From Paenibacillus pasadenensis DSM 19293 (GTDB taxonomy: Bacteria; Bacillota; Bacilli; Paenibacillales; Paenibacillaceae): a stretch of DNA of 64,000 nucleotides. The notes under the pieces were generated by a model, which searched no databases, was not told the DNA's origin, and saw only the letters and a program-made list of their open reading frames with translations. Each line of letters opens with the position of its first letter. The stretch's first letter is position 1. Positions 54,473-63,145 of this stretch are shown piece after piece. Both the position numbers and the translations under genes were made by a program. The DNA is taken from NCBI RefSeq assembly GCF_000422485.1, contig NZ_KE383848.1, forward strand, positions 96,118-160,117. Direction: 5' to 3'.

Positions 54473-56767
54473 CTAGGCGGACGTCGGACGGGGAAGCCCC
54501 GCGCTCGTCTCCAGCGCGGGCAGCGATACGGCGACTTCCGTGCCCTCGCCGATCTTGCTCCGCACGACAAGCGAGCCGCCGTGGTTGTTCACGATCCGCT
54601 GGCTGACCATGAGGCCGAGGCCGTTGCCCTTCGCCTTGCTCGTGTAGAAAGGCTCGCCGAGCCGCGCGAGCTGCTCTTCGGAGATGCCGACGCCTTCGTC
54701 GCGGATCGTGACCACGGCCTGCCCAGGCAGCGGGCAGCGGAGCGTCACGCTCAGCCGGCCGCCGCGCTCCGGCATCGCCTCGATGCCGTTCTTCATCAGA
54801 TTGAGGAATACCTGCTTGAGCTGGTTCGGCTCGCCGGCGACGACCGGATCGCCGCCGAGCTCCATCCGCACGCGCACGTCGTTCAGCAGCGCCTCCGGCT
54901 CGATCAGGGCGGCCATATCCTCGAGGATCGCCTTGAGCCGGCAGTCCTGGAAGCGGTCGGCCTGGGGCTTGGCGAGCACGAGGAACTCGCTCACGATGAA
55001 ATTGATGCGGTCGAGCTCCGCCAGCATGATCGTATGGTAATACGGCGCGAGCGTCTTGCCCTCGAGCTGCATCTGCACGAAGCCGCGCAGCGTCGTCAGC
55101 GGATTGCGGATCTCATGCGCCACGCCGGCGGCGAGCTGTCCGACGATCGACAGCTTCTCGGCGCGCCTCAGCAGCTCCTCGGTCTGCTTGCGGCTCGTCA
55201 TGTCGCGGGTGATGCACGATACGGCGATGATTTCGCCGTGCTGGTCGCGCACCGGCGAGGCCGTCGTGCTGACATCGATGCGGCGGCCGTCGCGCGTCTG
55301 CATCCACGTCTCCGCGTCGACCCAGGGCACGCCGAGCAGCACGCTTTCGATCATGCGCTCGAGATTGCAGCGCTGCTCTTCCGGCAGCACGGCCATGCCG
55401 CCGGGAGCCTTGAGCTCCGCCTCCGTCCAGCCGAACATCGCTTCATAGGCCCGGTTGGCGCTGATGAGTCCGCCCCTCAGATCGTAGCTGTGGATGGCGT
55501 CCCTCGTATGAGTGACGAGCGATTCGAGATATTCCTTCGTCCGGCGCAGCTCCTCCGCGGAATCCTTGAGCCGGTTCGTATAGGAGTCGAGGCTCGTCGC
55601 CATGACGTTGACGCTGGAGGCGAGCTCGCCGATCTCGTCGTTTGAGCGGACCGTGACGGGCTGGCTGAAATTTCCGGCGGCGAGCTGATTGACGCGGCGC
55701 ACGACAAGCTTGAGGCTGCGCACGGCGACGCCGGCGAGCGCATAGCTGACGATGACGGTCATGACGACGAGCATGAGGGAGATGGCGAAAAGCAGCAGCA
55801 GCTGCTGGCGCAGGTCGCGGCTGAATACCGATTTGTCGATCGTGACGATGAGCGCGTAGTCCCGGATGTTGTCGACCGAGTACGGAATATATCCGCGCAG
55901 CGCCGGCATGTCCCCGATCGTCGTGTCGACGGTGATCGGCTCGCCGGAGCGCACGGCCTGACGGATGTGGCCGTAGTCCTCCGGAGCGGCCAGCCGGTAG
56001 CTGCCGAACTCCAGCGCGCTTGAAAAATCCAGCCGGCCGTCGTCGTCGCCCGCGCCGCCGGAGCCGGGCGGGGGAATGAGGCTGTAGTTGAAGCCGCTCA
56101 GCTCCACCAGCCCGGGGATGCGGACAAAGGAGCTGCCGAGCTGAAGCTCTCCGGGCTGCTTGCCGCTGCGGATGGCCGCCGAGCTTTCCAGGGTGAGGCG
56201 GATCAGGTAATCCATCGTGCCGTCGTAATAATAGCTGGTCATGACGGTCCTGCCTTCGTCGAGCACGGTCGCGCCGCTCGCCCAGAAGTCCTGCAGGCTG
56301 GTGCCTCCGGGCAGCGTGACGTAGCGGCTGCGGTAAAGCTGCCGCAGCGCGTCGTAAGGCGGCGCGACGGCGGACAGCGTCGTTCCCGCCTCGCCGGGGC
56401 GGGTGCTTTTCACGATCTGCATTTCCCCGTCCACGGGAAGGATGAGCGCGATATTGTCGAGGCCGAGCTTGCTGCGCGACTCCTCCAGCCGGGCGGACTC
56501 GGCGGCGCCGGCTTTGTCTCCGATCAAGGCGCGGACGGCGATCGAGGCGACGCGCAGCCGCTCCGACTGCCCGAGCTCCAGGTGGTAGTTTTCCTTGAGG
56601 ACGGGCGTCAGCGAGCCTCGGATCTGGTCTCCGGCGGAGAGCAGCTGGCGCTCGGCCGCATGGCGGCTCTGGTTGCCGGTATACAGGTAGAAGACGAGGA
56701 GATTGAGAGCCAGCATGATCGTCACGACGGCAAAAATCAATGCGGACAGCTTGAGCTTGATGGACAT
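54473..56767 (-). CDS. Membrane sensor histidine kinase with HAMP and PAS domains (sporulation-kinase-like)
   Basis: 764 residues. Helix 1 (about 5-28), a large extracellular sensing domain (30-320), helix 2 (321-345), HAMP (345-398), PAS/PAC (about 412-535), HisKA with VGQLAAGVAHEIRNPLTTLRGF, and HATPase with N-box VFLNLMKNGIEAMP and GNGLGLMVSQRIVNNHGG. The H-box variant HEIRNPLTTLRGF is that of KinA-E/sporulation-type kinases which phosphorylate Spo0F. No response regulator is adjacent, as expected for such kinases. ATG 56767 follows GAGAGGG. Lies between TetR and YhgE with 65-nt gaps. Confidence 0.9.
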   Translation of the reverse strand: MSIKLKLSALIFAVVTIMLALNLLVFYLYTGNQSRHAAERQLLSAGDQIRGSLTPVLKENYHLELGQSERLRVASIAVRALIGDKAGAAESARLEESRSKLGLDNIALILPVDGEMQIVKSTRPGEAGTTLSAVAPPYDALRQLYRSRYVTLPGGTSLQDFWASGATVLDEGRTVMTSYYYDGTMDYLIRLTLESSAAIRSGKQPGELQLGSSFVRIPGLVELSGFNYSLIPPPGSGGAGDDDGRLDFSSALEFGSYRLAAPEDYGHIRQAVRSGEPITVDTTIGDMPALRGYIPYSVDNIRDYALIVTIDKSVFSRDLRQQLLLLFAISLMLVVMTVIVSYALAGVAVRSLKLVVRRVNQLAAGNFSQPVTVRSNDEIGELASSVNVMATSLDSYTNRLKDSAEELRRTKEYLESLVTHTRDAIHSYDLRGGLISANRAYEAMFGWTEAELKAPGGMAVLPEEQRCNLERMIESVLLGVPWVDAETWMQTRDGRRIDVSTTASPVRDQHGEIIAVSCITRDMTSRKQTEELLRRAEKLSIVGQLAAGVAHEIRNPLTTLRGFVQMQLEGKTLAPYYHTIMLAELDRINFIVSEFLVLAKPQADRFQDCRLKAILEDMAALIEPEALLNDVRVRMELGGDPVVAGEPNQLKQVFLNLMKNGIEAMPERGGRLSVTLRCPLPGQAVVTIRDEGVGISEEQLARLGEPFYTSKAKGNGLGLMVSQRIVNNHGGSLVVRSKIGEGTEVAVSLPALETSAGLPRPTSA

Positions 56768-56832
56768 GCCGGTATCCCTCTCTTCGACTGGAGCCTGGGG
56801 GGTCGGTCCGTACATGGCGCCGTCCCTCGCCG

Positions 56833-57498
56833 CTAGCCGACGCCGGTCCAGAACATGTCCATGATCGGTCCGGCCAGCTCGGACGGAGAAGCGTACATGT
56901 TCTTGGCGGCCTGGCGGTTGCCGATCATGAGCAGGGCGGTATAGGAGTGGGCCATGAGCATCGGATTTCCTTTTCGGATCTCTCCGCCCTCGATCGCCCG
57001 TTCAAAATGGATGGCAAGCAGGTCGTGCAGCTCCTGCTCGGCTTCCCGGATCGCCGTCCGCTGTCCTTCGTCGAGGTAGTGGGACGCCTCGCGCATGAGC
57101 GCTTCGAACTCGATGTGCTGAATCCGCGACAGCCTCCGTTCGGCAACCTCCAGCAGGCGCTGGCGCAGGCTCTTGCCCTCCTGCTCCAGCACGCGCAGCG
57201 TCCCGGCGAGAGCGAGCTGCAGCATGCGGATGACGGCAGCCGTGAACAGCGCCGGCTTGCCCTCGAAGTGGTAGTAGACGGAAGCCTTGGTCACGCCGCA
57301 GCGCTCGGCGATGCCGCTCAGCGAGACCGCTTCGTAGCCTTCCTCCATGAACAGGACGGAAGCCGTCTTCAGAATCTCGTCCCGCACCGGCATGCGGTCC
57401 TCCCGGCGGGGACGCCCGGGGGAGCGGCGCTGCGGCTCGCGGGACTCGGCGCCGGGACGGACGGCTCCGTCAGGCGCGGAATCATGGGGATGGGACAT
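56833..57498 (-). CDS. TetR/AcrR-family transcriptional regulator
   Basis: 221 residues. A basic, Pro/Arg-rich 33-residue tail is followed by VRDEILKTASVLFMEEGYEAVSLSGIAERCGVTKASVYYHFEGKPAL, a typical TetR DNA-binding domain. A helical ligand domain contains ERRLSRIQHIEFEALMREASHYL. ATG 57498 follows AAAAGGAGGA. Divergent from the MMPL transporter, whose promoter spacer holds an AACCATTGGGT-like dyad, and first in a run of three export genes. The arrangement suggests it represses both arms. Confidence 0.9.
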   Translation of the reverse strand: MSHPHDSAPDGAVRPGAESREPQRRSPGRPRREDRMPVRDEILKTASVLFMEEGYEAVSLSGIAERCGVTKASVYYHFEGKPALFTAAVIRMLQLALAGTLRVLEQEGKSLRQRLLEVAERRLSRIQHIEFEALMREASHYLDEGQRTAIREAEQELHDLLAIHFERAIEGGEIRKGNPMLMAHSYTALLMIGNRQAAKNMYASPSELAGPIMDMFWTGVG

Positions 57499-57527
57499 GG
57501 GCTCGTCCTCCTTTTCCTTGTCGTCTG

Positions 57528-57556
57528 TTGAATATTAACCATTGGGTATATATAAT
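57528..57556 (+). promoter_or_regulatory. Sigma-A promoter of the MMPL gene with TetR-operator-like spacer
   Basis: TTGAAT, 17-nt spacer, TATAAT (perfect -10). The spacer contains ATTAACC-A-TTGGGTAT, an imperfect dyad where a TetR protein would block RNA polymerase. The start of the divergent TetR gene is only 30 nt away, so one operator could serve both directions. Confidence 0.75.
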
Positions 57557-57689
57557 GATCTCAATCGGACCGGTCGCTTCTTTTACCCGTGAAATGGGGA
57601 GAAGAGGAAGAGCTGTCTTGGAGATTACATTTTACCATGAATGCGGCTGGAATGGATGAAGGGCAAGCCGGGCGAGGGAGAGATGGAAC

Positions 57690-59948
57690 ATGGCAAGACC
57701 AAGATCATGGATCGCTTGGACGACGAGCCGCCGGGGGCGCCGGATCACGCTGGCGGCGTGGGCGGCGGCCGCCGCGCTGCTGATGCTGCTGCTGCCGGGA
57801 GTGCGGTCGCAGGCGGACAGCAACGCGCCGAACTTCAGCGCGGACAAGCCCTCGGTGCAGGCCGAGAAGCTGCTCGCCGAGCAGTTCCAAAACGAGGAAG
57901 GCACGCCGGCGCTCGTCGTCTGGCATCGGGCGGGAGGGCTGTCGCCGGACGATCTGAAGGCGATCTCGGCGATCTCGGCCGACGTGGCCGCCTCGCCGCT
58001 GCCGGGACAGCGCTCGGCGCTGCCTCTGCATGAGCTGCCGCCGCCGGCGCTGGCCGCGCAGCTGTCGGAGGACGGCAGCACGCTCGTCTGGCCGGTGGTG
58101 TTCCAGCCGGACGCGCCGACGGAAGAAATCAAGCAAGGCGCGGAGCAGTTGAAGGAGCGAACGGAGAACATTTCCGGATCGCCGGCGTTCGAGGCGGACA
58201 CCGCGGACGGGGCGGCGCTGAGCGCCCGCCTGACCGGGCCGGCGGGCATCTCCGTCGATGCGACCGAGCTGTTCGGCAGCGCGGACGTGTCGCTCATGAT
58301 CGCCACCGTCGTGCTCGTGCTCGTGTTCCTGCTCGCGATCTACCGCTCGCCGGTGCTGGCGCTGATCCCGCTCGTGGCGGTCGGCTTCGCCTACGCCGTC
58401 ACCGATCCGCTGCTCGGGTACATGGCGTCCCAAGGCTGGATCGACGTCGACTCGCAGGCGGTGGCGATCATGACGGTGCTGCTGTTCGGGGCCGGCACGG
58501 ACTACTGCCTGTTCCTCGTCAGCCGCTACCGCGAGCTGCTGGCCGAGGAGCGCAGCCCGTCGGCTGCGCTGCGGGCCGCGCTCGGAAGCTCCGGCGGCGC
58601 GATCGCGATGAGCGGCCTGACGGTCGTCATCGCGCTGCTGACGCTGCTGCTCGCGCAGTACGGCGTCGTCAAGCGCTTCGCCGTGCCGTTCAGCCTGTCG
58701 ATCCTCGTCATGGCGCTGTCGAGCCTGACGCTGCTGCCGGCGCTGCTCTCGATTTTCGGCCGAGGCTCGTTCTGGCCGTTCGTGCCGCGCACGCCGGAGA
58801 TGGCGGAGGAGCGGGCGCGCCGCAAAGGCAAGCCCGCTCCGAAACGGACCGGGCGCAAGGGTCCGGGCTTCACCGGCCGCCTCGTCGTGCGCCGTCCATG
58901 GACGGTCACGCTCGTCTCGGTCGCGCTGCTCGGGGTGCTCGCCCTGTTCAGCACGCAGGTGAAGTTCACGTTCGACATCCTGTCCTCGTTCCCCGAGGAG
59001 ATGGAGTCGCGGCAGGGCTTCGCCCTGATCGGCGACAACTTCTCGGAAGGCACGCTTGCTCCCGTGACCGTGATGGCGCAAGGGGAAGCGGGAGCGATTC
59101 CGCCGGTCGCCGAGAAGCTGCAGGCGCTCGGCTCGGTCGCCAAGGTCGGCGAGCCGGCGGAGGCCGCCTCGCAGCCGGGCCTGCGCGCCTGGAAGGTCGA
59201 GCTGGCGATGAATCCGTACTCGCAGGAGGCGATGGACGCGCTGCCGGCGATCCGCGAGGCGGCGGAGCAGGCGATCGGCGGCGCAGACGCGGCGGACCGC
59301 GTCTGGCTGGCCGGCCAGACCGCCGTCCAGTATGATACGCGCGAGGCCGAGGCGGTCGACCAGCAGGTCATCATCCCTCTCGTCATCGTCCTCATCGCCG
59401 CGCTGCTGCTCGTCTACCTGCGCTCGGTGACGGCGATGGTCTACCTGATCGGGACGGTCATCCTGTCCTACTTCGCCGCGCTCGGGCTCGGCTGGCTCGT
59501 GCTGCACGAGCTCATGGGCGTCGATGCGATCCAGGGAGCGATCCCGCTGTACGCCTTCGTGTTCCTCGTCGCGCTCGGCGAGGACTACAACATCTTCATG
59601 GTATCGAGCATCTGGAAGAAGCGCCGGAAGATGCCGCTGAAGCAGGCGATCGCCGAAGGCGTGAGCGAGACCGGCCCGGTCATCACCTCGGCCGGCCTCA
59701 TCCTGGCGGGCACGTTCGCCGTGCTGGCGACGCTGCCGATCCAGGTGCTGCTGCAGTTCGGCCTCATCACCGCGCTCGGCGTGCTGCTCGACACGTTCGT
59801 CGTGCGGCCGTACCTCGTGCCGGCGCTCACCGCGCTGCTCGGCCGCCGCGCTTTCTGGCCCGGCGAGCTGTCGCGCTTGCCGGAGGACGAAGTTCCGGCC
59901 GCCGCAGGCGCTGCGGCCGCAGCGGCAGCCGCCGCGAAGCGGGGCTGA
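57690..59948 (+). CDS. MMPL-family (RND-like) transporter
   Basis: 752 residues, two homologous halves of six helices with an extracellular loop each. The MMPL proton-relay motif appears twice: LLFGAGTDYCLFLVSRY in the first half and VALGEDYNIFMVSSIWKKRR in the second. The chain ends in an Ala-rich tail. ATG 57690 follows GCGAGGGAGAG. The leader from the promoter is about 125 nt. Family members export lipids, siderophores or drugs. Control by the divergent TetR regulator is likely. A 22-bp repeat array lies directly after the stop. Confidence 0.92.
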   Translation: MARPRSWIAWTTSRRGRRITLAAWAAAAALLMLLLPGVRSQADSNAPNFSADKPSVQAEKLLAEQFQNEEGTPALVVWHRAGGLSPDDLKAISAISADVAASPLPGQRSALPLHELPPPALAAQLSEDGSTLVWPVVFQPDAPTEEIKQGAEQLKERTENISGSPAFEADTADGAALSARLTGPAGISVDATELFGSADVSLMIATVVLVLVFLLAIYRSPVLALIPLVAVGFAYAVTDPLLGYMASQGWIDVDSQAVAIMTVLLFGAGTDYCLFLVSRYRELLAEERSPSAALRAALGSSGGAIAMSGLTVVIALLTLLLAQYGVVKRFAVPFSLSILVMALSSLTLLPALLSIFGRGSFWPFVPRTPEMAEERARRKGKPAPKRTGRKGPGFTGRLVVRRPWTVTLVSVALLGVLALFSTQVKFTFDILSSFPEEMESRQGFALIGDNFSEGTLAPVTVMAQGEAGAIPPVAEKLQALGSVAKVGEPAEAASQPGLRAWKVELAMNPYSQEAMDALPAIREAAEQAIGGADAADRVWLAGQTAVQYDTREAEAVDQQVIIPLVIVLIAALLLVYLRSVTAMVYLIGTVILSYFAALGLGWLVLHELMGVDAIQGAIPLYAFVFLVALGEDYNIFMVSSIWKKRRKMPLKQAIAEGVSETGPVITSAGLILAGTFAVLATLPIQVLLQFGLITALGVLLDTFVVRPYLVPALTALLGRRAFWPGELSRLPEDEVPAAAGAAAAAAAAAKRG

Positions 59949-59950
59949 CT

Positions 59951-60127
59951 CGCCGATGTAGCGCGGCGGGTGGCCCGTTGCTGTAGCGCGGGTAACCGGC
60001 CGCTGAAGTGCAGGTGACTCGTCGCTGAAGCGCGGGTAACCGGCCGCTGAAGTGCAGATGACTCGTCGCGAAGCGCGAGTGTCCCGTCGCTGTAGAGCGG
60101 CTGAACGGCCGCTGAAGTGGGCCGACC
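59951..60127 (+). repeat. 22-bp tandem repeat array D (about 8 units, 44-bp dimers)
   Basis: Two alternating 21-22 nt types, CGTCGCTGAAGCGCGGGTAA.. and GGCCGCTGAAGTGCAGGTGA.., share the core CGCTGAAG/CGCTGTAG. Units begin at 59976, 59998, 60020, 60042, 60064, 60085 and 60107. A looser copy starts at 59951, three bases after the MMPL stop codon. Confidence 0.9.
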
Positions 60128-60154
60128 GGCCAGCAGGCCGTGCTTTTCGCCTCC

Positions 60155-60192
60155 AACCCCCCTAGGGAATTTTCTGAGCGGGGGTTTTGTTA
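60155..60192 (+). terminator. Likely terminator of the MMPL gene
   Basis: AACCCCC, a 17-nt loop, GGGGGTTTTGTT. It lies 207 nt after the stop, on the far side of the 22-bp array, so the array would be transcribed as 3'-UTR. Confidence 0.65.
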
Positions 60193-60298
60193 ATCCGCAG
60201 GCTGCCGTCCTTGTACGAGTCCGACTCTAGTTATGGACAGCCAGGGCTGGAACGTTCTATAGACGCATGTGGTTTAAAGCGTGTGAATTCGAGAAGGA

Positions 60299-60426
60299 GA
60301 TGCGCGGAAAAACCGAGCAACTCGGCACGAACAGGCGGTCCAACGGGGGAGATGCGCGGAAAAACCGAGTACCTCGGCACGAACAGGCGGTCCAGCGGGG
60401 GAGATGCGCGGAAAAACCGAGTACCT
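60299..60426 (+). repeat. 52-bp tandem repeat array E (about 2.5 copies)
   Basis: GATGCGCGGAAAAACCGAG recurs at 60299, 60351 and 60403, the last copy truncated. Units contain CCGAG-NNN-CTCGG; the loop is CAA in one and TAC in the next while the stem is unchanged. It sits 130-300 nt past the minus-strand dGTPase stop. The rest of 59949-60605 shows no gene. Confidence 0.92.
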
Positions 60427-60555
60427 GTTAGGGAACGTGTGCAGGCAGCAGCGCTCGGACGTATCCGATTAGCTAAACCAGCCGGCGCTCGCGCTGCTCT
60501 TCGCAGGAGAAGCGCGTGCAGAGAGGTACAGCCGCCGAGAAGGGCGGCGAAACAG

Positions 60556-60580
60556 AAAAAATAGCCGAAAAATCGGCTAT
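60556..60580 (-). terminator. Terminator of the dGTPase-like gene
   Basis: Minus strand: ATAGCCGA, TTT loop, TCGGCTAT and a run of T, 26 nt after the stop. Confidence 0.85.
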
Positions 60581-60605
60581 CTCTCCAGCCGCATCGGCCG
60601 CATCT

Positions 60606-61916
60606 TCAGTCCATCTCATAAATCGACCCCGACTTGCTGGCGAACAGCTCGGCGTACACCTTCTCGGCGTAGGCGTCGGTCATGCCGGCGATGTAGTCGG
60701 CGACGAAGCGCGGCCAGCTCCACTTGGCGCTGTGGCGCTCGTAATTCTGCAGCCAGTCGGTAGGGATGATGAGCCGGCCGGTCTCCGGCCGGATGAAGCT
60801 GTCCCACAGCCGCTGGATCATGATCTCGCTGCGCATCTGCAGCCGTTGGACGCGGAAGTCCTTGATGAGCGTCACCCAGGCGAGCTTTTTCAGAATCTCC
60901 ATCGTCCGCAGCAGCTCGTAGTCGCATGCCCCGTCGCGCACGAACGTGACGCGCTTCCAGCCGCCCTCGTCGATGATGCCGATCCGCCCGGCGAACGTGC
61001 TCACCCAGCGCGCCTTGATCTCGCGGCGGGTCCGCGACGACTCGCGGCCGCAGGCGAGATAGATCTCTTCCCACTGGCCGATGAACGCGTCCAGCACGCG
61101 GCGCACCATCGCGGGGATGTCCACTTCCTCCCAGTGGAAGTCCTGATTGCCCTCGTCGTCGACGATTTCCTGGACGAGATGCGTCTGCAGGAACTCGCTT
61201 TCGAAAAAGCTGCGGTTCATGTCGATCTTGCCCGCACGGATGCCATCCTCGATGTCATGCGTCGAGTAGGCGATGTCGTCGCACAGGTCCATCAGCTGCG
61301 TCTCGAGCGTGCGCGCGCCCTCCGGCATTTGCCAGCGCTCGCGCAGCTCGCGGATGACCTCCCACTCGGGAGCGTAGGCGCCCTTGATGCGGCCGGGCTC
61401 GTCGAGGTTGTACGGATACTTGTTGACGGCCAGCAGCACGGCGGCGGTCAGGTCGAGCCCGCTGCCGCTGCCGGCGCGCTTTTCGAGGAACATGAGGATG
61501 CGGAAGTTCTGGGCGTTGCCCTCGTACTTCATGCCGTACTGTTCCTGCAGCAGCCGGTTCAGCACCTCTTCGCCCCGATGGCCGAAAGGCGGGTGGCCGA
61601 GGTCATGCGCGAGCGCCGCGCATTCCACGACGGCCGGACTGACGACCAGGCCCGGATGCTCGCCCTGCTCGACGAACGGATAGTGCTTGGCCAGCCGGCG
61701 CGCCGCCTCGCGGGCGATCTGCGACACCTCGAGGGAATGCGTCAGCCGCGTCCGGTAGTAGTCGCCCGATCCGGCGCCGAACACCTGCGATTTGCCTTGC
61801 AGCCGGCGGAATGCCGGCGATTGGATGAGCCGCGCGTAGTCGCGCTCGTATTCTTCCCGTTCCTCGCTGAAGGTGCCAAGGGCCGGTTCGTCCAGTCTCA
61901 TATGCCGAATATCCAT
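60606..61916 (-). CDS. dgt: Deoxyguanosinetriphosphate triphosphohydrolase-like HD protein
   Basis: 436 residues. HD-domain ligands are seen in order: RTRLTHSLEVSQIAREAAR, CAALAHDLGHPPFGHRGEE and LMDLCDDIAYSTHDIEDGI. RDYARLIQSPAFRRLQGKSQVF at the N-terminus is the family start. It hydrolyses dNTPs to nucleoside and triphosphate in the cytoplasm. ATG 61916 is about twelve bases after AAGGGGG; a longer reading to 61967 has no site. Stand-alone gene. Confidence 0.93.
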   Translation of the reverse strand: MDIRHMRLDEPALGTFSEEREEYERDYARLIQSPAFRRLQGKSQVFGAGSGDYYRTRLTHSLEVSQIAREAARRLAKHYPFVEQGEHPGLVVSPAVVECAALAHDLGHPPFGHRGEEVLNRLLQEQYGMKYEGNAQNFRILMFLEKRAGSGSGLDLTAAVLLAVNKYPYNLDEPGRIKGAYAPEWEVIRELRERWQMPEGARTLETQLMDLCDDIAYSTHDIEDGIRAGKIDMNRSFFESEFLQTHLVQEIVDDEGNQDFHWEEVDIPAMVRRVLDAFIGQWEEIYLACGRESSRTRREIKARWVSTFAGRIGIIDEGGWKRVTFVRDGACDYELLRTMEILKKLAWVTLIKDFRVQRLQMRSEIMIQRLWDSFIRPETGRLIIPTDWLQNYERHSAKWSWPRFVADYIAGMTDAYAEKVYAELFASKSGSIYEMD

Positions 61917-62103
61917 CTGCTGCCGCGTCCCCCTTGGCCGTGCCGAGTATTTTGCAAATTGTAGCATGAAGCGCGGGCGCTCCGGTAGAGCAAGCTGTCC
62001 CGCAGGACAGCCGCCATGGGAGCCCTGCCGTGCGGCGCAGCCAGCTCGCCATGCTGAAGAAGCCCTGCCGTGCGGCGTGGCCGGCCCGCCTGTGCCGCAC
62101 TCC

Positions 62104-63057
62104 TTACAGCGCCGGCAGCCTCGCCATCGTCTGGCGCACGATCGCGCAGGAGCGCTCGAACAGCTGCCGCTCCGCCTCGTTCAGCCGCAGCTCCAGCACC
62201 TCCTGGATGCCGCCGCGCGAAAGGATGGCCGGCACGCCGATGCCGATGTCCCGCTGCCCGTACTCCCCGTCGAGAATGGCCGACACGGCCATGATCCGAT
62301 GGTCGTTGTTCAGGATCGAGCGGGCGATCGCGGTCAGCGCGGCGGCGATGCCGTAGTGGGTGGAGCCTTTGCCGAGCAGGATCTCCCAGCCCGCATTGCG
62401 CGTGCGCAGCGCGATCTCGTCGAGGCTCAAGTCCCGGAACCGCTCGGGGTGCTGGGCCAGGATGTCCGCGAGCGGCTTGCCGCCGACCGTCACATGCGAC
62501 CAGACGGGGAACTGGGACTCCCCGTGCTCGCCCATGACGTAGCCGTGCACGCTGCGCGGATCGACCGGCAGATGCTCGGACAGCAGCGTCTTCAGCCGGG
62601 CGGTGTCGATCGAGGTGCCGCTGCCGACGACGCGCTCGCGCGGCAGGCCCGACAGCTTCCAGACGACGTAGGTGACGATGTCGACCGGATTGGCCGCCAC
62701 GAGGAAGATGCCGTCGAAGCCGGTTCCCATGATGCGCTCGATCATGCCCTGATACAGCCCGTAGGAGGAGTCGAGCAGATCGAGCCGCGTGCGGCCGTCG
62801 CCCGGATTCTCTCCCGCGCAGAGGAGGATGAGGTCCATGTCGCCGCATTCGTCCAGCGATCCGGCCCGCACCTTCGTGCGCGAGTGGCTGAAGTCCACGC
62901 AGTGGGAAAGGTCCAGCGCCTGGGCTTGCGTCCGCTGCTCGCTCCGGCCGACGAGCAGGATCTCGTCGCATACCGACTGGTTGAGCATCGCGTAGGCGCA
63001 GCTCGCCCCGACCTGACCGGCTCCGATGATGGCGGCCTTGCGCAGTTTTCCCGTCAT
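62104..63057 (-). CDS. L-lactate/2-hydroxyacid dehydrogenase family protein with altered substrate loop
   Basis: 317 residues. The NAD fold is AAIIGAGQVGASCAYAML, with catalytic His in GYVMGEHGESQFPVWS and Asp/Arg in the DTARLKTLL helix. The specificity loop reads CAGENPGDGRTRLDLLD; in classical LDH it is AGANQKPGETRLDLV, where Gln102 selects pyruvate. Here that position is Pro, and the loop resembles the NPTGDR loop of L-2-hydroxyisocaproate dehydrogenase, so a bulkier 2-keto acid is likely. ATG 63057 is nine bases after AAGGAG; ATG 63063 is too close to it. A promoter lies upstream. Confidence 0.87.
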   Translation of the reverse strand: MTGKLRKAAIIGAGQVGASCAYAMLNQSVCDEILLVGRSEQRTQAQALDLSHCVDFSHSRTKVRAGSLDECGDMDLILLCAGENPGDGRTRLDLLDSSYGLYQGMIERIMGTGFDGIFLVAANPVDIVTYVVWKLSGLPRERVVGSGTSIDTARLKTLLSEHLPVDPRSVHGYVMGEHGESQFPVWSHVTVGGKPLADILAQHPERFRDLSLDEIALRTRNAGWEILLGKGSTHYGIAAALTAIARSILNNDHRIMAVSAILDGEYGQRDIGIGVPAILSRGGIQEVLELRLNEAERQLFERSCAIVRQTMARLPAL

Positions 63058-63116
63058 GTCCATCCGCTCCTTCGCTCGGCTTCGGAGCCTCGCCCCGATT
63101 CGCCGGTATGGAACAA

Positions 63117-63145
63117 AATATGCCCGATCGCCCGTCCAGTGTCAA
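63117..63145 (-). promoter_or_regulatory. Sigma-A promoter of the LDH-family gene
   Basis: Minus strand: TTGACA, 17-nt spacer, CATATT, ending 59 nt before the start codon. The rest of the 63058-63428 gap holds only a terminator. Confidence 0.6.

Noticed and set aside
50262-54476. Very long open frame (about 1400 codons) on the plus strand opposite the ABC exporter and YhgE genes
   Set aside because: It is an antisense shadow caused by GC-rich codon usage. The opposing genes have clear domains, motifs and ribosome binding sites, while this frame is Arg/Gln/Ala/Glu nonsense.
57705-59507. 600-codon minus-strand frame opposite the MMPL gene
   Set aside because: No motif or start site; the MMPL motifs on the other strand are unambiguous.
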